From DATHBD01 sp035296325 (GTDB lineage: Bacteria > Actinomycetota > Actinomycetes > Mycobacteriales > Micromonosporaceae), in assembly GCA_035296325.1 (NCBI GenBank), contig DATHBD010000016.1, forward strand, positions 62,001 through 126,000: a stretch of 64,000 nt of DNA, given 5' to 3'. The stretch's first letter is position 1; each line of letters starts with the position of its first letter. Both the position numbers and the translations under genes were made by a program. Of the stretch, positions 26,001-34,248 are shown piece by piece. The notes under the pieces are model-generated. The model searched no databases. It saw nothing but the letters and a program-made list of their open reading frames with translations, and was not told the origin of the DNA.

Positions 26001-27156
26001 CCTCAGCCACCAGCTGCAGAACTGGGCGATGCAGTGCACCACGGTCGGGTCCGGGCAACAGGCACTGGACGAACTACAGAGCGCCGGTAGCCGGGGACAG
26101 CCCTACGACCTGGCACTTCTCGACACGCGCATGCCCGGCATGGACGGGCTGGAGACCGCCGAACACATCCGGACCAATATGGGCATCGCGCCACTGTCCC
26201 TCCTGCTGCTCACCTCGGACGGATCGGTGCCGGCCGAGGTCGTTCGTGACGCCGGCTTCGCTGCCTGCCTGATGAAGCCCGTGTCACAGTCCCATCTGCA
26301 CGACTGCCTCGTCCGGATGGTCGCAGGGATCGCCGCACCCGTCCGCAGCACGTCACCGCCAAGCGGCTCGGAACCGTCGCGCGGCCACCTGCTGCTCGTG
26401 GAAGACAACCAGATCAACCAGTTGGTCGCTCTCGGCCTGCTCGCCGGCGCCGGTTACACCGCCGATGTCGCCGACAATGGCCTGGACGCCCTCGAACTCG
26501 CCAGCCGCAACAGCTACCAGGCCGTGCTCATGGACTGTCAGATGCCGCACATGGACGGATACCGCGCCACCGGCGAACTGCGCCAGCGGGAACACAACTC
26601 CGCCTCTGCACTGCGCACTCCCATCATCGCGATGACCGCGGCGGCGCTCGAAGGGGACCGGGAACGGTGTCTCGCCGCTGGAATGGACGACTACATCAGC
26701 AAACCCGTCCAGCCGGACGAGCTCGCCGCCGTCCTGGCCCGCTGGGTCGCTGCGCCGCCGGCGGCGAACACCGCCGCCCCGACCCGGATCCCGTCATCTG
26801 AACAGGCGATCAGAGACCGTCTGGCGGAACTCCGCTCGCCCGCCCCGCAGGCGGCCGGCGACCTCGTGTCACGGATCGTCGCGTCGTTCCTCGACCGGTC
26901 CCCGACCTATCTTGTCGACCTCGACAGGAACCTCGCCTTGGGGGATGCCGCCGCCTTCGCCGATGCCGCGCACAGTCTCAACGGGGCCGCAGGCAACCTC
27001 GGAGCCACCGTCATGTCCGCCCTCTGCCAGGAGTTGGAGGTTCTGAGCCGCAGGAACGATCTCCACGCCGTTCCGACCCTCATGGACCAGCTCCGCGCCG
27101 AGCATCATCAGGTGTGCGAGATCCTGCACAACCTGGAGAGCGTGCCCGCAGCGTAG
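23089..27156 (+). CDS. Membrane hybrid histidine kinase (7-8 TM, three PAS, HK, two receivers, Hpt)
   Basis: A 1355 aa protein. Order by residue: membrane region (1-300), PAS 1 (320-434), PAS 2 (440-553), PAS 3 (563-680), HisKA with MSHEIRTPMNGVIGLTG (about 707), HATPase with GGTGLGLAICREL (about 905), receiver 1 from VLVVDDNDTNR (957-1077), receiver 2 from LLVEDNQINQ (1099-1218), and Hpt with the His in AHSLNGAAGNLG (about 1294). GTG at 23089 is preceded by GGGAGG. It resembles the 10-14 kb kinase in its phosphorelay core but replaces Cache with three PAS domains. It probably feeds the same or a similar relay; its partner is not identified. Confidence 0.92.
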   Translation: MAAAVDGSGVIRARDSERVSAVLRLASSVAASLGGLIGGVALMGWWLGIPFLYSGEPAAEEVKPNAALGLVLSCAAYWLLRKHQSRSWIRVIGRTAAGAVVVIATASAAEPVFDVDLRIAWILLSEAGATDEAARMAPNTAAGLGLLGLALLLLHTRAGRWWPSHGLALAAGALGFLALVGHSTDLPSLYGFGHVTGMSVPTAVALPLLALGLLLVRPDRGALQLLSSDSPGGVLARRLLPAAVLLPVALALLRWEGEARGLYHTQTGVFLFTTAVIVLFTVAIWQASRYLDSADRAARLAADTARASELRAEAEHRQAREDIDHFFDLSLDLLCIAGTDGYFKRLNPAWDVVFGYRDGELLTQPFGSFVHPDDVAATNAQVARLAGGAMTASFENRYRCKDGSYRWLLWNTVPLLERGLLYAVARDITERKNADESSAWLAAIVNSSADAIMGMNVDGIVTSWNRGAERMFGYTTQEMCGRPVTRLAPTNSADQASLLASIGRSEALEQHETTRLRKDGQVIDVSLTLSPVRAPDGSVMGASVIARDITENRRVVETLRIQQEQTNSIIATAGDAFVGMDAAGLITEWNRAAEKLFGWPRDEVVGRVLAEILIPERYRELHHAGLRRVLAGGEPQILDRRIEIPALHRDGREVLVELAVWCLTSAKTERFSAFIRDISQRKQIENDLAHARDQALEASRLKSEFLATMSHEIRTPMNGVIGLTGLLLDSTLNDTQRRYADGIHTSGNVLLSVINDILDFSKIEAGKLVLDDAPVNLRELVDEVTELVADTARSKGLELIGYCDPSLPTSLRGDPVRLRQILLNFATNAVKFTDRGEVLIQVRPGPSAPRATDGTAASTGPVEVWLEVVDSGIGIAAKDRDRLFDAFAQVDASTTRRFGGTGLGLAICRELATAMGGQIGVDSRIGSGSTFWSVIPLHPAEADEQPKPSMDTSLEGLRVLVVDDNDTNRLILSHQLQNWAMQCTTVGSGQQALDELQSAGSRGQPYDLALLDTRMPGMDGLETAEHIRTNMGIAPLSLLLLTSDGSVPAEVVRDAGFAACLMKPVSQSHLHDCLVRMVAGIAAPVRSTSPPSGSEPSRGHLLLVEDNQINQLVALGLLAGAGYTADVADNGLDALELASRNSYQAVLMDCQMPHMDGYRATGELRQREHNSASALRTPIIAMTAAALEGDRERCLAAGMDDYISKPVQPDELAAVLARWVAAPPAANTAAPTRIPSSEQAIRDRLAELRSPAPQAAGDLVSRIVASFLDRSPTYLVDLDRNLALGDAAAFADAAHSLNGAAGNLGATVMSALCQELEVLSRRNDLHAVPTLMDQLRAEHHQVCEILHNLESVPAA

Positions 27157-27437
27157 CGAAGCCCTCTATAAAGGACACGCCCACCACCTTGAGGGCCGGC
27201 GTATCGTCGACAGTGCCAAGCACAGCCTCGGGCGCGGGACCCGGGATGATCGGCGCGACAAGTTATCCTGGTCCCCCGTCACCAGGCCCAGCTGCACATC
27301 GACCGGACCAAGCGAATCCGGCAGCACGTGTTCGCGCTGCTGCCGACGTCTCGGCCAGACACTCGCACGACCAGGCGCACCTTCCCAGTGCACCTCGCCG
27401 ACCCATGACGGCGAGGCCCGACCAACGGAGGTCACCC

Positions 27438-29051
27438 ATGCACCACCGCCTGTTCCGCGCCGGCGCCGCCTTCGCCGTTGTCGCCCTCGCCGCCGGAACG
27501 CTACCGTCGCCCGCATCGGCGAACACCTCGACAGTCAGCGGCAGCATCGTCAGGACGACACACGGCGCCGTCCGCGGCGCGACGGCGAGTGGCGTCCAGC
27601 GGTTTCTCGGCATTCCGTACGCCGCGGCCCCGACAGGCGAACGCCGCTGGCAGCCGCCGCGCCAGCCGGCCGCCTGGTCCGGCGTCCGCGACGCCACCGA
27701 GTTCGGCGATGCGTGCCCCGTACTGCCCAGCTCCAACGGGCCGCGCAGTGAGTCGGAGGACTGCCTGGTCATCAACGTCTGGCGCCCCGCCACCACCCCG
27801 GCCCGCGGCCGCGATCACCAACTGCCGGTGCACGTCTTCATCCACGGCGGCGGCTTGGTCAACGGCAGCGGCGCACAGAACGACGAGTCAACGCTTGTCC
27901 GTGAGGCCGGCATCATCGGCGTGTCCTTCAACTACCGACTCGGTGTATTCGGCTTCCTCCGCACGCCGGGACTTGTGAGCGAAAACGCGGACGCGGGCAA
28001 CTACGGCTTCCTGGACCAGCAGGCAGCACTGCACTGGGTTCGCCGCAACATCGCCGCGTTCGGCGGCAACCCGGACCGCGTCACGGTCGGCGGCGAGTCC
28101 GCAGGCGGCTTCTCCACCTGCGCCCACCTGGTCGCGCCGCGATCCCGAGGGCTGTTCGCACGCGCCATGATCCAGAGCGGCTCCTGCGCCAGCCAGACAC
28201 CGGCTCGCGCCGAGCAACGCGGCACACCGTTCGCGGCCACCGCCGGCTGCGCCGACCCGGCCACCACGGTCGCCTGCCTCCGTGCCGCCCCGGTCGGCCG
28301 GCTCCTCGATGCCAGCAGCGGGTTCAGCGCCCATGTCGTCGCCGGGACGCCGACCCTGCCGGAGGCGCCCGCGGGCGCGGTCGCTGCGGGCAGGTTCCAC
28401 CGGGTGCCGCTCATCGTCGGCGCGAACCGTGACGAGATGCGTACCCTGTCTCAAGGCTTCATCGGCGCCGACCGTGCCGCCTACGAAACGTTCGTCCGCC
28501 AGACGTTCGGCGACCGCGCCGCGGACGTGCTCCCCCGCTACCCGTGGCCGGAAACGTCCGACCAGTTCACCGCGGCGTACCTCATCGGCGCCATCGGCAC
28601 CGACTCCGGGATGATTTCCGGCATCGGCGGATGCGCGCAGCGCGAACTGGCCCGAACGTTCGCGTCCTGGACGAGGACCTACGCCTACGAGTTCGCGCAC
28701 CGTACCGGCCCGGGTCTGACCCCGATTCCCGGCTACGTCTGGGGTGCCGGCCACGCCGCCGAACTCCCCTACATCTGGCCCTCGTTCAACAACGGCACCC
28801 CGATCGCGCCGCTCTTCGACGCCGGCGAGCGCCGGCTCGCGCGGGAGATGGTGCAGTACTGGGGAGCCTTCACCCGCTACGGGCGACCGCACGTGCCCGG
28901 TCAGGTCCACTGGCCACGCTACGGCCCCGCCGGCGAAGTCCTGTCACTGCGCGCCGGCGGCGACACCCAGGTCATCTCCGACGGCACCTACGTCACCCAG
29001 CACCAATGCCGGTTCTGGGCGACGATGCCGCCGATCGACCTCACTGCCTGA
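27438..29051 (+). CDS. Secreted type-B carboxylesterase
   Basis: A 537 aa alpha/beta hydrolase of the carboxylesterase B family. A signal peptide (about residues 1-29, ending PSPASA) precedes the catalytic domain. The oxyanion hole is HVFIHGGGLVNGSG, the nucleophile Ser is in TVGGESAGGFSTCAHL, the acidic residue is probably in VGANRDEMRTL, and the His is probably in GAGHAAELPYIW. Several Cys pairs fit extracellular disulfides. The start at 27438 has GGAGG six bases upstream; the open frame extends to 27114 without coding character. The substrate is unknown; secreted esterases of this type hydrolyse a wide range of esters. Confidence 0.9.
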   Translation: MHHRLFRAGAAFAVVALAAGTLPSPASANTSTVSGSIVRTTHGAVRGATASGVQRFLGIPYAAAPTGERRWQPPRQPAAWSGVRDATEFGDACPVLPSSNGPRSESEDCLVINVWRPATTPARGRDHQLPVHVFIHGGGLVNGSGAQNDESTLVREAGIIGVSFNYRLGVFGFLRTPGLVSENADAGNYGFLDQQAALHWVRRNIAAFGGNPDRVTVGGESAGGFSTCAHLVAPRSRGLFARAMIQSGSCASQTPARAEQRGTPFAATAGCADPATTVACLRAAPVGRLLDASSGFSAHVVAGTPTLPEAPAGAVAAGRFHRVPLIVGANRDEMRTLSQGFIGADRAAYETFVRQTFGDRAADVLPRYPWPETSDQFTAAYLIGAIGTDSGMISGIGGCAQRELARTFASWTRTYAYEFAHRTGPGLTPIPGYVWGAGHAAELPYIWPSFNNGTPIAPLFDAGERRLAREMVQYWGAFTRYGRPHVPGQVHWPRYGPAGEVLSLRAGGDTQVISDGTYVTQHQCRFWATMPPIDLTA

Positions 29052-29371
29052 CCTCGCCACAGCCGCGACCTGCGCAGCGCTACGACACCTTGCGAAGTCA
29101 CCGGTCAACGCTGGTAGCGGCTGTCGAGTTCGTCCAACCGGGGCCGAGCCCTCACCCACGACAACGGGCGCCGACCGTCCACCACCAGAACAGCCGTCAC
29201 AAGCCCGCGTGAACCCGGTCAGGCACCCGACGCCGAGTCGAAAGCCCCCGCACCTGCAGCCCTCACAGTGAACACCCAGGTTTCACCCAGTGGGAAGTCA
29301 AGCGGGAACGGTATGTTCAGCCACCAGGCATGGACGATGCGCTCACGCGCGTCCACAGGGGGAGGATGGTC
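29052..29371. other. 320-bp intergenic region
   Basis: Lies between the carboxylesterase and the DsbA-like gene. Nothing gene-like or strongly palindromic was seen. It should hold the promoter of the DsbA-VKOR pair. Confidence 0.4.
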
Positions 29372-30166
29372 ATGCCAGCGAACAACGCCAAGTCGGGCAA
29401 GCGGACCGCAAAGAGCAACGCATCAGCCACGGCGCGGACCAAGCCGGCCGCCGCACGCGCAGCGAGCGCCGGGTCGAGGGCCAAATCCGGCAAGACCGCC
29501 CGCCAGATCCAGAAATCCGGGATGAGCACCAACCTGAAGGTCACCCTCGGTGTCCTCACCGCCGCCATGGTGGTGGTCGCCGGCATTGTCGTGGCCAACC
29601 GGAACGACGCCCCCACCACGGCGGCGGTGTCCGAGGCGCTCGTGCGCCCGGACAGCCACCGGCTGTCGACTGCGGCGGACGGCAAGACCACCGTGGTCGA
29701 GTTCCTCGACTTCGAGTGCGAGTCGTGCCTGGCCGCCTACCCCGGCGTGGAGAAGCTACGCGCCGAGTACGGCAACCGGATCACCTACGTGGTGCGATAC
29801 TTTCCGATCGCGAGTCACCCCAACGCGTACAACGCCGCGCACGCCGCCGAAGCCGCCGCCCGGCAGGGCAAATTCGAGCTTATGTACAAGAAGCTCTTCG
29901 ACACCCAGCACGACTGGGGACACAACCCGGCGTCGCAGGCTGAGGTTTTCGCTGGCTACGCCCGAGAGCTCGGCCTCGACATGACCCGCTACAGCGCCGA
30001 CGTGGTCAGCGCCGAGGTCGCCGACCGGGTCAGGGCCGACGCCGCCGATGGCGGGAACGCCGGCGTGCAGGGCACTCCGACGTTCTACATCAACGGCAAG
30101 AAGTACACCGACCCGCCCACCTACGACGCCCTGAAGTCCGCGATCGACAAGTCACTCGCCTCGTGA
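29372..30166 (+). CDS. DsbA-like membrane-anchored thiol oxidoreductase
   Basis: A 264 aa protein. A basic, Ala/Lys-rich cytoplasmic tail (1-50) is followed by one membrane helix (VTLGVLTAAMVVVAGIVVA) and a thioredoxin-fold DsbA-like domain. The active site reads FLDFECESCLAAYPG (C-E-S-C) and the cis-Pro loop is GVQGTPTFYINGKKY. This is the actinobacterial Thioredoxin_4 type, acting outside the membrane on exported substrates. The start at 29372 has AGGGGGAGG just upstream; ATGs at 29366 and 29330 are alternatives. Its stop overlaps the VKOR start, so the two are coupled. Confidence 0.92.
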   Translation: MPANNAKSGKRTAKSNASATARTKPAAARAASAGSRAKSGKTARQIQKSGMSTNLKVTLGVLTAAMVVVAGIVVANRNDAPTTAAVSEALVRPDSHRLSTAADGKTTVVEFLDFECESCLAAYPGVEKLRAEYGNRITYVVRYFPIASHPNAYNAAHAAEAAARQGKFELMYKKLFDTQHDWGHNPASQAEVFAGYARELGLDMTRYSADVVSAEVADRVRADAADGGNAGVQGTPTFYINGKKYTDPPTYDALKSAIDKSLAS

Positions 30167-30816
30167 ACCAGGTTCACCCCCACGATGGCGGCCCCGACAC
30201 GGTCGCCGAACCGGACGCCGACGGGGCACAGCATCGCGTGATCGGCGACCGGCTGATCGGCTGGATCCTCACCATCGGCGGCCTGCTCGGTGCCATCGCG
30301 GCGTTCGTGCTGACCGTCGAGAAAATCGACCTGCTGGAGAACCCCGCCTACGTGCCCAGCTGCTCCATCAACCCGATCCTGTCCTGCGGATCGATCATGA
30401 CCACCGCCCAGGCCGAAGTATTCGGCTTCGCCAACCCACTCATCGGACTCGCCGCCTTTCCCGTGGTCGCCACCACCGGCGTCGCCGTGCTCGCCCGGGC
30501 CCGGCTACCCCGCTGGTGGTGGCTCGCCCTGCACGCCGGCACCCTGCTCGGTGTCGTGTTCGTGCACTGGCTGTTCTTCCAGAGCCTGTACCGCATCGGA
30601 GCGCTGTGCCCCTACTGCATGATCGTGTGGGTCGTCGCGATCGTGCTGTTCAGCTACACCACCCTCTACAACCTGCAAGACGGTCGGCTACCGGCCCCCC
30701 GCCGGATCACCGATGCCGCGCTGCGCGTACACAGCGCCATCCCGACGGTCTGGCTGCTGGTGCTCACCGCGCTGATCGGCGTGCAGTTCTGGCACTACTG
30801 GCGCACCCTCATCTGA
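30163..30816 (+). CDS. Vitamin K epoxide reductase (VKOR) family protein
   Basis: A 217 aa integral membrane protein with about five helices. The loop cysteines are in SCSINPILSCGS and the quinone-side CXXC is GALCPYCMIVWV. Bacterial VKOR reoxidises a DsbA-like partner and passes the electrons to menaquinone, replacing DsbB. It starts with GTG overlapping the dsbA-like stop (GTGA). The pair is a complete disulfide-forming system, in keeping with the many secreted proteins in this window. Confidence 0.93.
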   Translation: MNQVHPHDGGPDTVAEPDADGAQHRVIGDRLIGWILTIGGLLGAIAAFVLTVEKIDLLENPAYVPSCSINPILSCGSIMTTAQAEVFGFANPLIGLAAFPVVATTGVAVLARARLPRWWWLALHAGTLLGVVFVHWLFFQSLYRIGALCPYCMIVWVVAIVLFSYTTLYNLQDGRLPAPRRITDAALRVHSAIPTVWLLVLTALIGVQFWHYWRTLI

Positions 30817-30921
30817 CCGGGCCGCCAGCGGGGCGACGTCGGATGAGTCCGGCGCTGTGCTGGTGTTAAGGGTACGTAGCTGGGCTGGAGCCGAGGTGCG
30901 CCGGATGCCCCGGGGCCGCGT

Positions 30922-30954
30922 GGCACTGGTGCAGAGTATACCTGCACCAGTGCC
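30922..30954. terminator. Bidirectional hairpin between convergent genes
   Basis: A perfect 13 bp inverted repeat, GGCACTGGTGCAG (30922-30934) and CTGCACCAGTGCC (30942-30954), with a 7 nt loop AGTATAC. It sits between the VKOR stop (30816) and the NIPSNAP-like stop (31014) and probably serves both strands. Confidence 0.7.
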
Positions 30955-31013
30955 GCTGATCGGCGCGTTGCCAGCCCTGGTCGACGGCCCGGCGTCCTGC
31001 GTTGTCGGACCTG

Positions 31014-31475
31014 TCAATCAAACGACGGGCGGTCCACCAGGCGGCTCACGGCGCCCCGCATCTGGGTGAAGTCGAATCCCACCATGTCCTCCTTGAACTG
31101 CGCGCTCGCTCGGTACGCGACGTCGAGTACGGCTGGATCCGACCCTGCCGGGTAGGCGACCAACGCTCGAATCTGGAGACCATCGGTGCCCGGAGCCACT
31201 TCGTACTTCAGCGTCTGGATTCCAAAGGCCTTGAGGCTCACCGCGTGCTTCGCCCACACCCCGAGGTACGCCTGGGCGGCCTCCGCGGTGGCCAGCGTGT
31301 ACGTCCGCACCTGGAACGTCTGCTTGGCACACTGTCGGAAACCGTCCGCTGCTGCCGAGTTGGCCTCGCGAGCGGTGGATGCTGCGGCGACCATCGGGCT
31401 CAGCCCGCCAGCGGCCACCAGCGTGGCTGCAATGCCGCTGATGGCAGCCAGCCGGTATCGCTTCGTTGATGTCAT
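31014..31475 (-). CDS. Secreted NIPSNAP-like protein
   Basis: A 153 aa protein with a signal peptide (YRLAAISGIAATLVAAGG, cleavage near VAAA-ST). The mature part resembles the NIPSNAP ferredoxin-like fold: VRTYTLATAEAAQAYLGVW, KHAVSLKAFGIQTLKYEV, then a core ending in DVAYRASAQFKEDMVGF. NIPSNAP domains are usually cytoplasmic, so export is unusual. The start at 31475 gives a compact signal peptide; the frame is open to 31529. No function can be assigned. Confidence 0.68.
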   Translation of the reverse strand: MTSTKRYRLAAISGIAATLVAAGGLSPMVAAASTAREANSAAADGFRQCAKQTFQVRTYTLATAEAAQAYLGVWAKHAVSLKAFGIQTLKYEVAPGTDGLQIRALVAYPAGSDPAVLDVAYRASAQFKEDMVGFDFTQMRGAVSRLVDRPSFD

Positions 31476-32338
31476 GACATGAACTCCGATCTGGTAAGTG
31501 GAATATGAGCATCGGCGGCAGAGGCCCATCGGCCGCTGTGCATGCGGATGCAGTCCGGTGACTTGTTCGTACGCTCTCGAGGCCGTGTCGTCGGGGGAAG
31601 GCTTGACCGCACCGCCACCTCGTCAGATCTCCGTGCGGACACGTTGACGTGGTGGAGCCGACTGTCGACGTCTGGCGGCTGATCTCAGTGCGCGTGGTGC
31701 GGATGACTCGCCGGGCGTTGGCGTACGGCACCGGCGGGCCGCGCGGCGGCCAAGCCGGATTCGGACCCGTGGGCGTCGGCTGAGACGTCGGCGTCGGCGT
31801 GTCCGCGGAAGCGGGCGCTTGACGCATCGTCATGGCGGCGACCGTGGCGGCGCCGCTGGCCCGCCACATGCGGTTCGACACCGATCGGGCGGGGAAGTCC
31901 TTCGCCCGCCGGGCCGTTACCGCGATTGATCGTTGGGAATTTGTTCGGCATGGGGATACCGTAAGAGGCTTTGCTGTGAACGGGCTGCCAGCATCCTGTG
32001 CGGCGCTATACAGTCCGGCACCCCTTGGCACCCGGTGTGCTCGCCGGGACGTGCGTGGTGGCGGTCGGGGCTGCCCCCAGCCTCGGCGCGGGACCGGTGC
32101 GTGCGGCTTCGAGGAACACAACGCGATCGCGATCGACAACGCCGATATGAGTCGTGATGATCATCTAGAGGTCGCTCGGTTGACACCTCCCCGGCTCGGC
32201 GAAGCGACGACGAACCCGGCTGACCGCCTTCGGTGTTACACAGAGAAGCGCGGCATAAGCGGCTTTTCAAGGTCTGAGTCGAAGTCGAGTCGTCGACCCG
32301 GCATACCTGCACGTCGATGAGGCGGGTCCGCAGCGCGG
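31476..32338. other. Gene-poor stretch
   Basis: About 860 bp without a convincing gene on either strand. Long open frames exist because of GC bias, but they have atypical composition and no recognisable domain. The part next to 31475 should carry the NIPSNAP gene promoter. The low gene content suggests decayed or inserted DNA. Confidence 0.45.
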
Positions 32339-32497
32339 ATGTTCGTCCTCAAGGGTCACCGGTACCCGACGACCGCCGACGCCTTCCTGGCCCTGCCCAG
32401 AGCGAGCCGAGCCGCCGCGCTCGCCGCGACGGACCGGGTACCGCTGTCGCAGATCCAACCGTGGCAGGTTCCGCGCAGGATCGACGAGTTGGAGTAG
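32339..32497 (+). CDS. Small hypothetical protein or gene fragment
   Basis: A 52-codon frame from ATG at 32339 to TAG at 32497, reading MFVLKGHRYPTTADAFLALP and ending PWQVPRRIDELE. The composition is protein-like but I recognise no family, and no good ribosome site precedes it. It may be a piece of a lost gene in the gene-poor stretch. Confidence 0.25.
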   Translation: MFVLKGHRYPTTADAFLALPRASRAAALAATDRVPLSQIQPWQVPRRIDELE

Positions 32498-32763
32498 TTC
32501 GGCTCGCCGACCGACATGTGCCGGGCGTTCGCCGGCCTTGCAGCGCCATGCTGTCCGACCCGGCGAGGCCGTTCGAGGCCGCCATCGCTCCGTCGGCTAT
32601 GGCGGTGGCGCGAGCCGGCATCGAACTCGCCACGTCACGCTGACTCCACTCCCCCTCGCGTTGAGCAGGGCAGCTGCAGCTCCACGGGTACTCCCGGATC
32701 GACGCGAGGGCGGGTCCCTACGGCGTGGACGACCGCCGTCTGACATTCACGGCCGGGGCATCC

Positions 32764-33825
32764 TCACGGCTCAGTGATGCGGCCGAGAAAGTAGATGGCG
32801 CCGGTTTCCGGATGCCGCACTATGATCACGAATGGCCGGTCCACGTGGAACTCGACCGGACGTCCCATCTGGTAGGAGGTCATCCGCATGATGACAGCCG
32901 TCGCCGCCGCCCCTTCGAAGCCGTCCTCGTCGACGCGCAGCACGGCCTCGTGCACGACCTCGTCGATGACGATGGGGTCGCCGTCGGTGATCTCGGAGAA
33001 GTCGGCCCGGGTGGTGAACGCCGTCGTCACCCCGAGCCGGCTGAGCGGGTCCTTGAGGGTGGTCGAGACCTTGACCCGGAACGCGGGTAGGGCCAGGTCG
33101 ACCGTGGTCGCTGCGGCGGCTTCGCGCAGTGCCACCACCGTCTCAGCCGTGAGTGGCGGGTCACCGGTCGGCAGTAGAATGTCGACGACGACCTCACCGA
33201 ACGTCCGCATCGTGACCATGCGCCAATGTCCGGCGGCGGCGTATCCCATCCGTTCCTGCTGGTGCATGGTGGAGACCTGTCGGATACCGGACGGGGCCCG
33301 GAACGGAGCGGGTCCGGTGGCGCTGGCGGCGAACCGGTTCGCCCACGCCACCTTCAGGTACAGCGCGTTGACGATCACGGCGACCATCGACCGGGTGATG
33401 CGGCCGGGCGCCAGGAGGTCGGTGATGAGTCCGCGGGTCGTTTCGGCCACGTCGGCGTTGATCGCGATGCGGGACCGCTCCGGGTCGCCGGCGAAGTCCG
33501 TAGCGTGCAGGGCGCCGCCCGGCAGGCGCAGGACCGTCTGGCGGTAGGCGTCGCGCAACGGTAGACCGGTGCGCGTCCAGAGGGCGTTTGCGACGGCGAT
33601 CTCCGCGTCCCGCGGCGTCGCGGAACGGGTCAGCATGTTCGCCAGGTCGTCAATGCCGCCGCCCGGGGCGAGCACACGCGCGAGCTCCTCGCGCGTCGCG
33701 CCGCGCGCGCCCGCGGCGGCGAGGCCCAGCGCGGCCGCCACCGAGTACGGGGACCACACCAGGTTCCCGGTCGGCGCCAGCCGGTCATGGAGATCGAGCG
33801 CGAAGTCCAGATGTGGTCGGTGCAT
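32764..33825 (-). CDS. Serpin-family protease inhibitor
   Basis: A 353 aa serpin. Family landmarks: LVWSPYSVAAALGLAAAGAR near the N terminus, the segment VNALYLKVAWANRF (breach region), the hinge DEDGFEGAAATAVIM, and the C-terminal HVDRPFVIIVRHPETGAIYFLG. By alignment to the hinge, the scissile bond falls near MRMTSY (P1 about Thr or Met), and P14 is Phe, where Thr/Ser is usual. No signal peptide is visible from the 33825 start (GGGGG five bases upstream), so it may act in the cytoplasm against the cell's own or invading serine proteases. Bacterial serpins are scattered and were probably acquired by transfer. Confidence 0.9.
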   Translation of the reverse strand: MHRPHLDFALDLHDRLAPTGNLVWSPYSVAAALGLAAAGARGATREELARVLAPGGGIDDLANMLTRSATPRDAEIAVANALWTRTGLPLRDAYRQTVLRLPGGALHATDFAGDPERSRIAINADVAETTRGLITDLLAPGRITRSMVAVIVNALYLKVAWANRFAASATGPAPFRAPSGIRQVSTMHQQERMGYAAAGHWRMVTMRTFGEVVVDILLPTGDPPLTAETVVALREAAAATTVDLALPAFRVKVSTTLKDPLSRLGVTTAFTTRADFSEITDGDPIVIDEVVHEAVLRVDEDGFEGAAATAVIMRMTSYQMGRPVEFHVDRPFVIIVRHPETGAIYFLGRITEP

Positions 33826-34248
33826 GCCGGCCCCCGAGATCTGCGGTGGAAGCGGTCTGAAGTCCACCGCGGTACGGCCAAGACTAGGCGGCGGCCTGGA
33901 GCAGGTGTGCGTCGGTGCTACGCCGGTCGACTGCCTGGCGGCTTTGGGAAATGTCTCGACGGTTCGCACTGCTACACCGGGCGGTTGGCTCCCGCGTCAC
34001 AGGCGGTGGCAGTCCGACCTCCCAGCCGGGCAAGGCCTCATGACCTGCCAGCCGGGCGACAGGCGTCTGTTACGCCGACGTTACGTAGTTGGTCAGCAGC
34101 CGGTCGCCCCGCGGTGATTCCAACGTGACGCGACCCTCTCCCCCATGCAACATGGCAGAAACGCAGGATTCACAGACTTGATCAAACGCCGGTTCGCGGT
34201 CGGACCGGTCCCGCCGCCCCTCCCAGTACCACGCCAAGGAGCGACGTC
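33826..34248. other. 423-bp divergent intergenic region
   Basis: Carries the promoters of the serpin and the formate/nitrite-type channel. A TTGATCAA palindrome at 34178-34185 is the only notable short element. It does not match the spaced FNR box. No gene was seen. Confidence 0.4.

Noticed and set aside
31018..32139. A 373-codon minus-strand frame through the gene-poor region
   Set aside because: It overlaps the NIPSNAP-like gene in another frame and has a PTPT/Arg-rich composition typical of non-coding GC-rich DNA.
34178..34185. TTGATCAA upstream of the formate/nitrite channel as an FNR/CRP site
   Set aside because: An FNR box needs TTGAT and ATCAA separated by four bases. Here the halves are fused, and the element is short enough to occur by chance.
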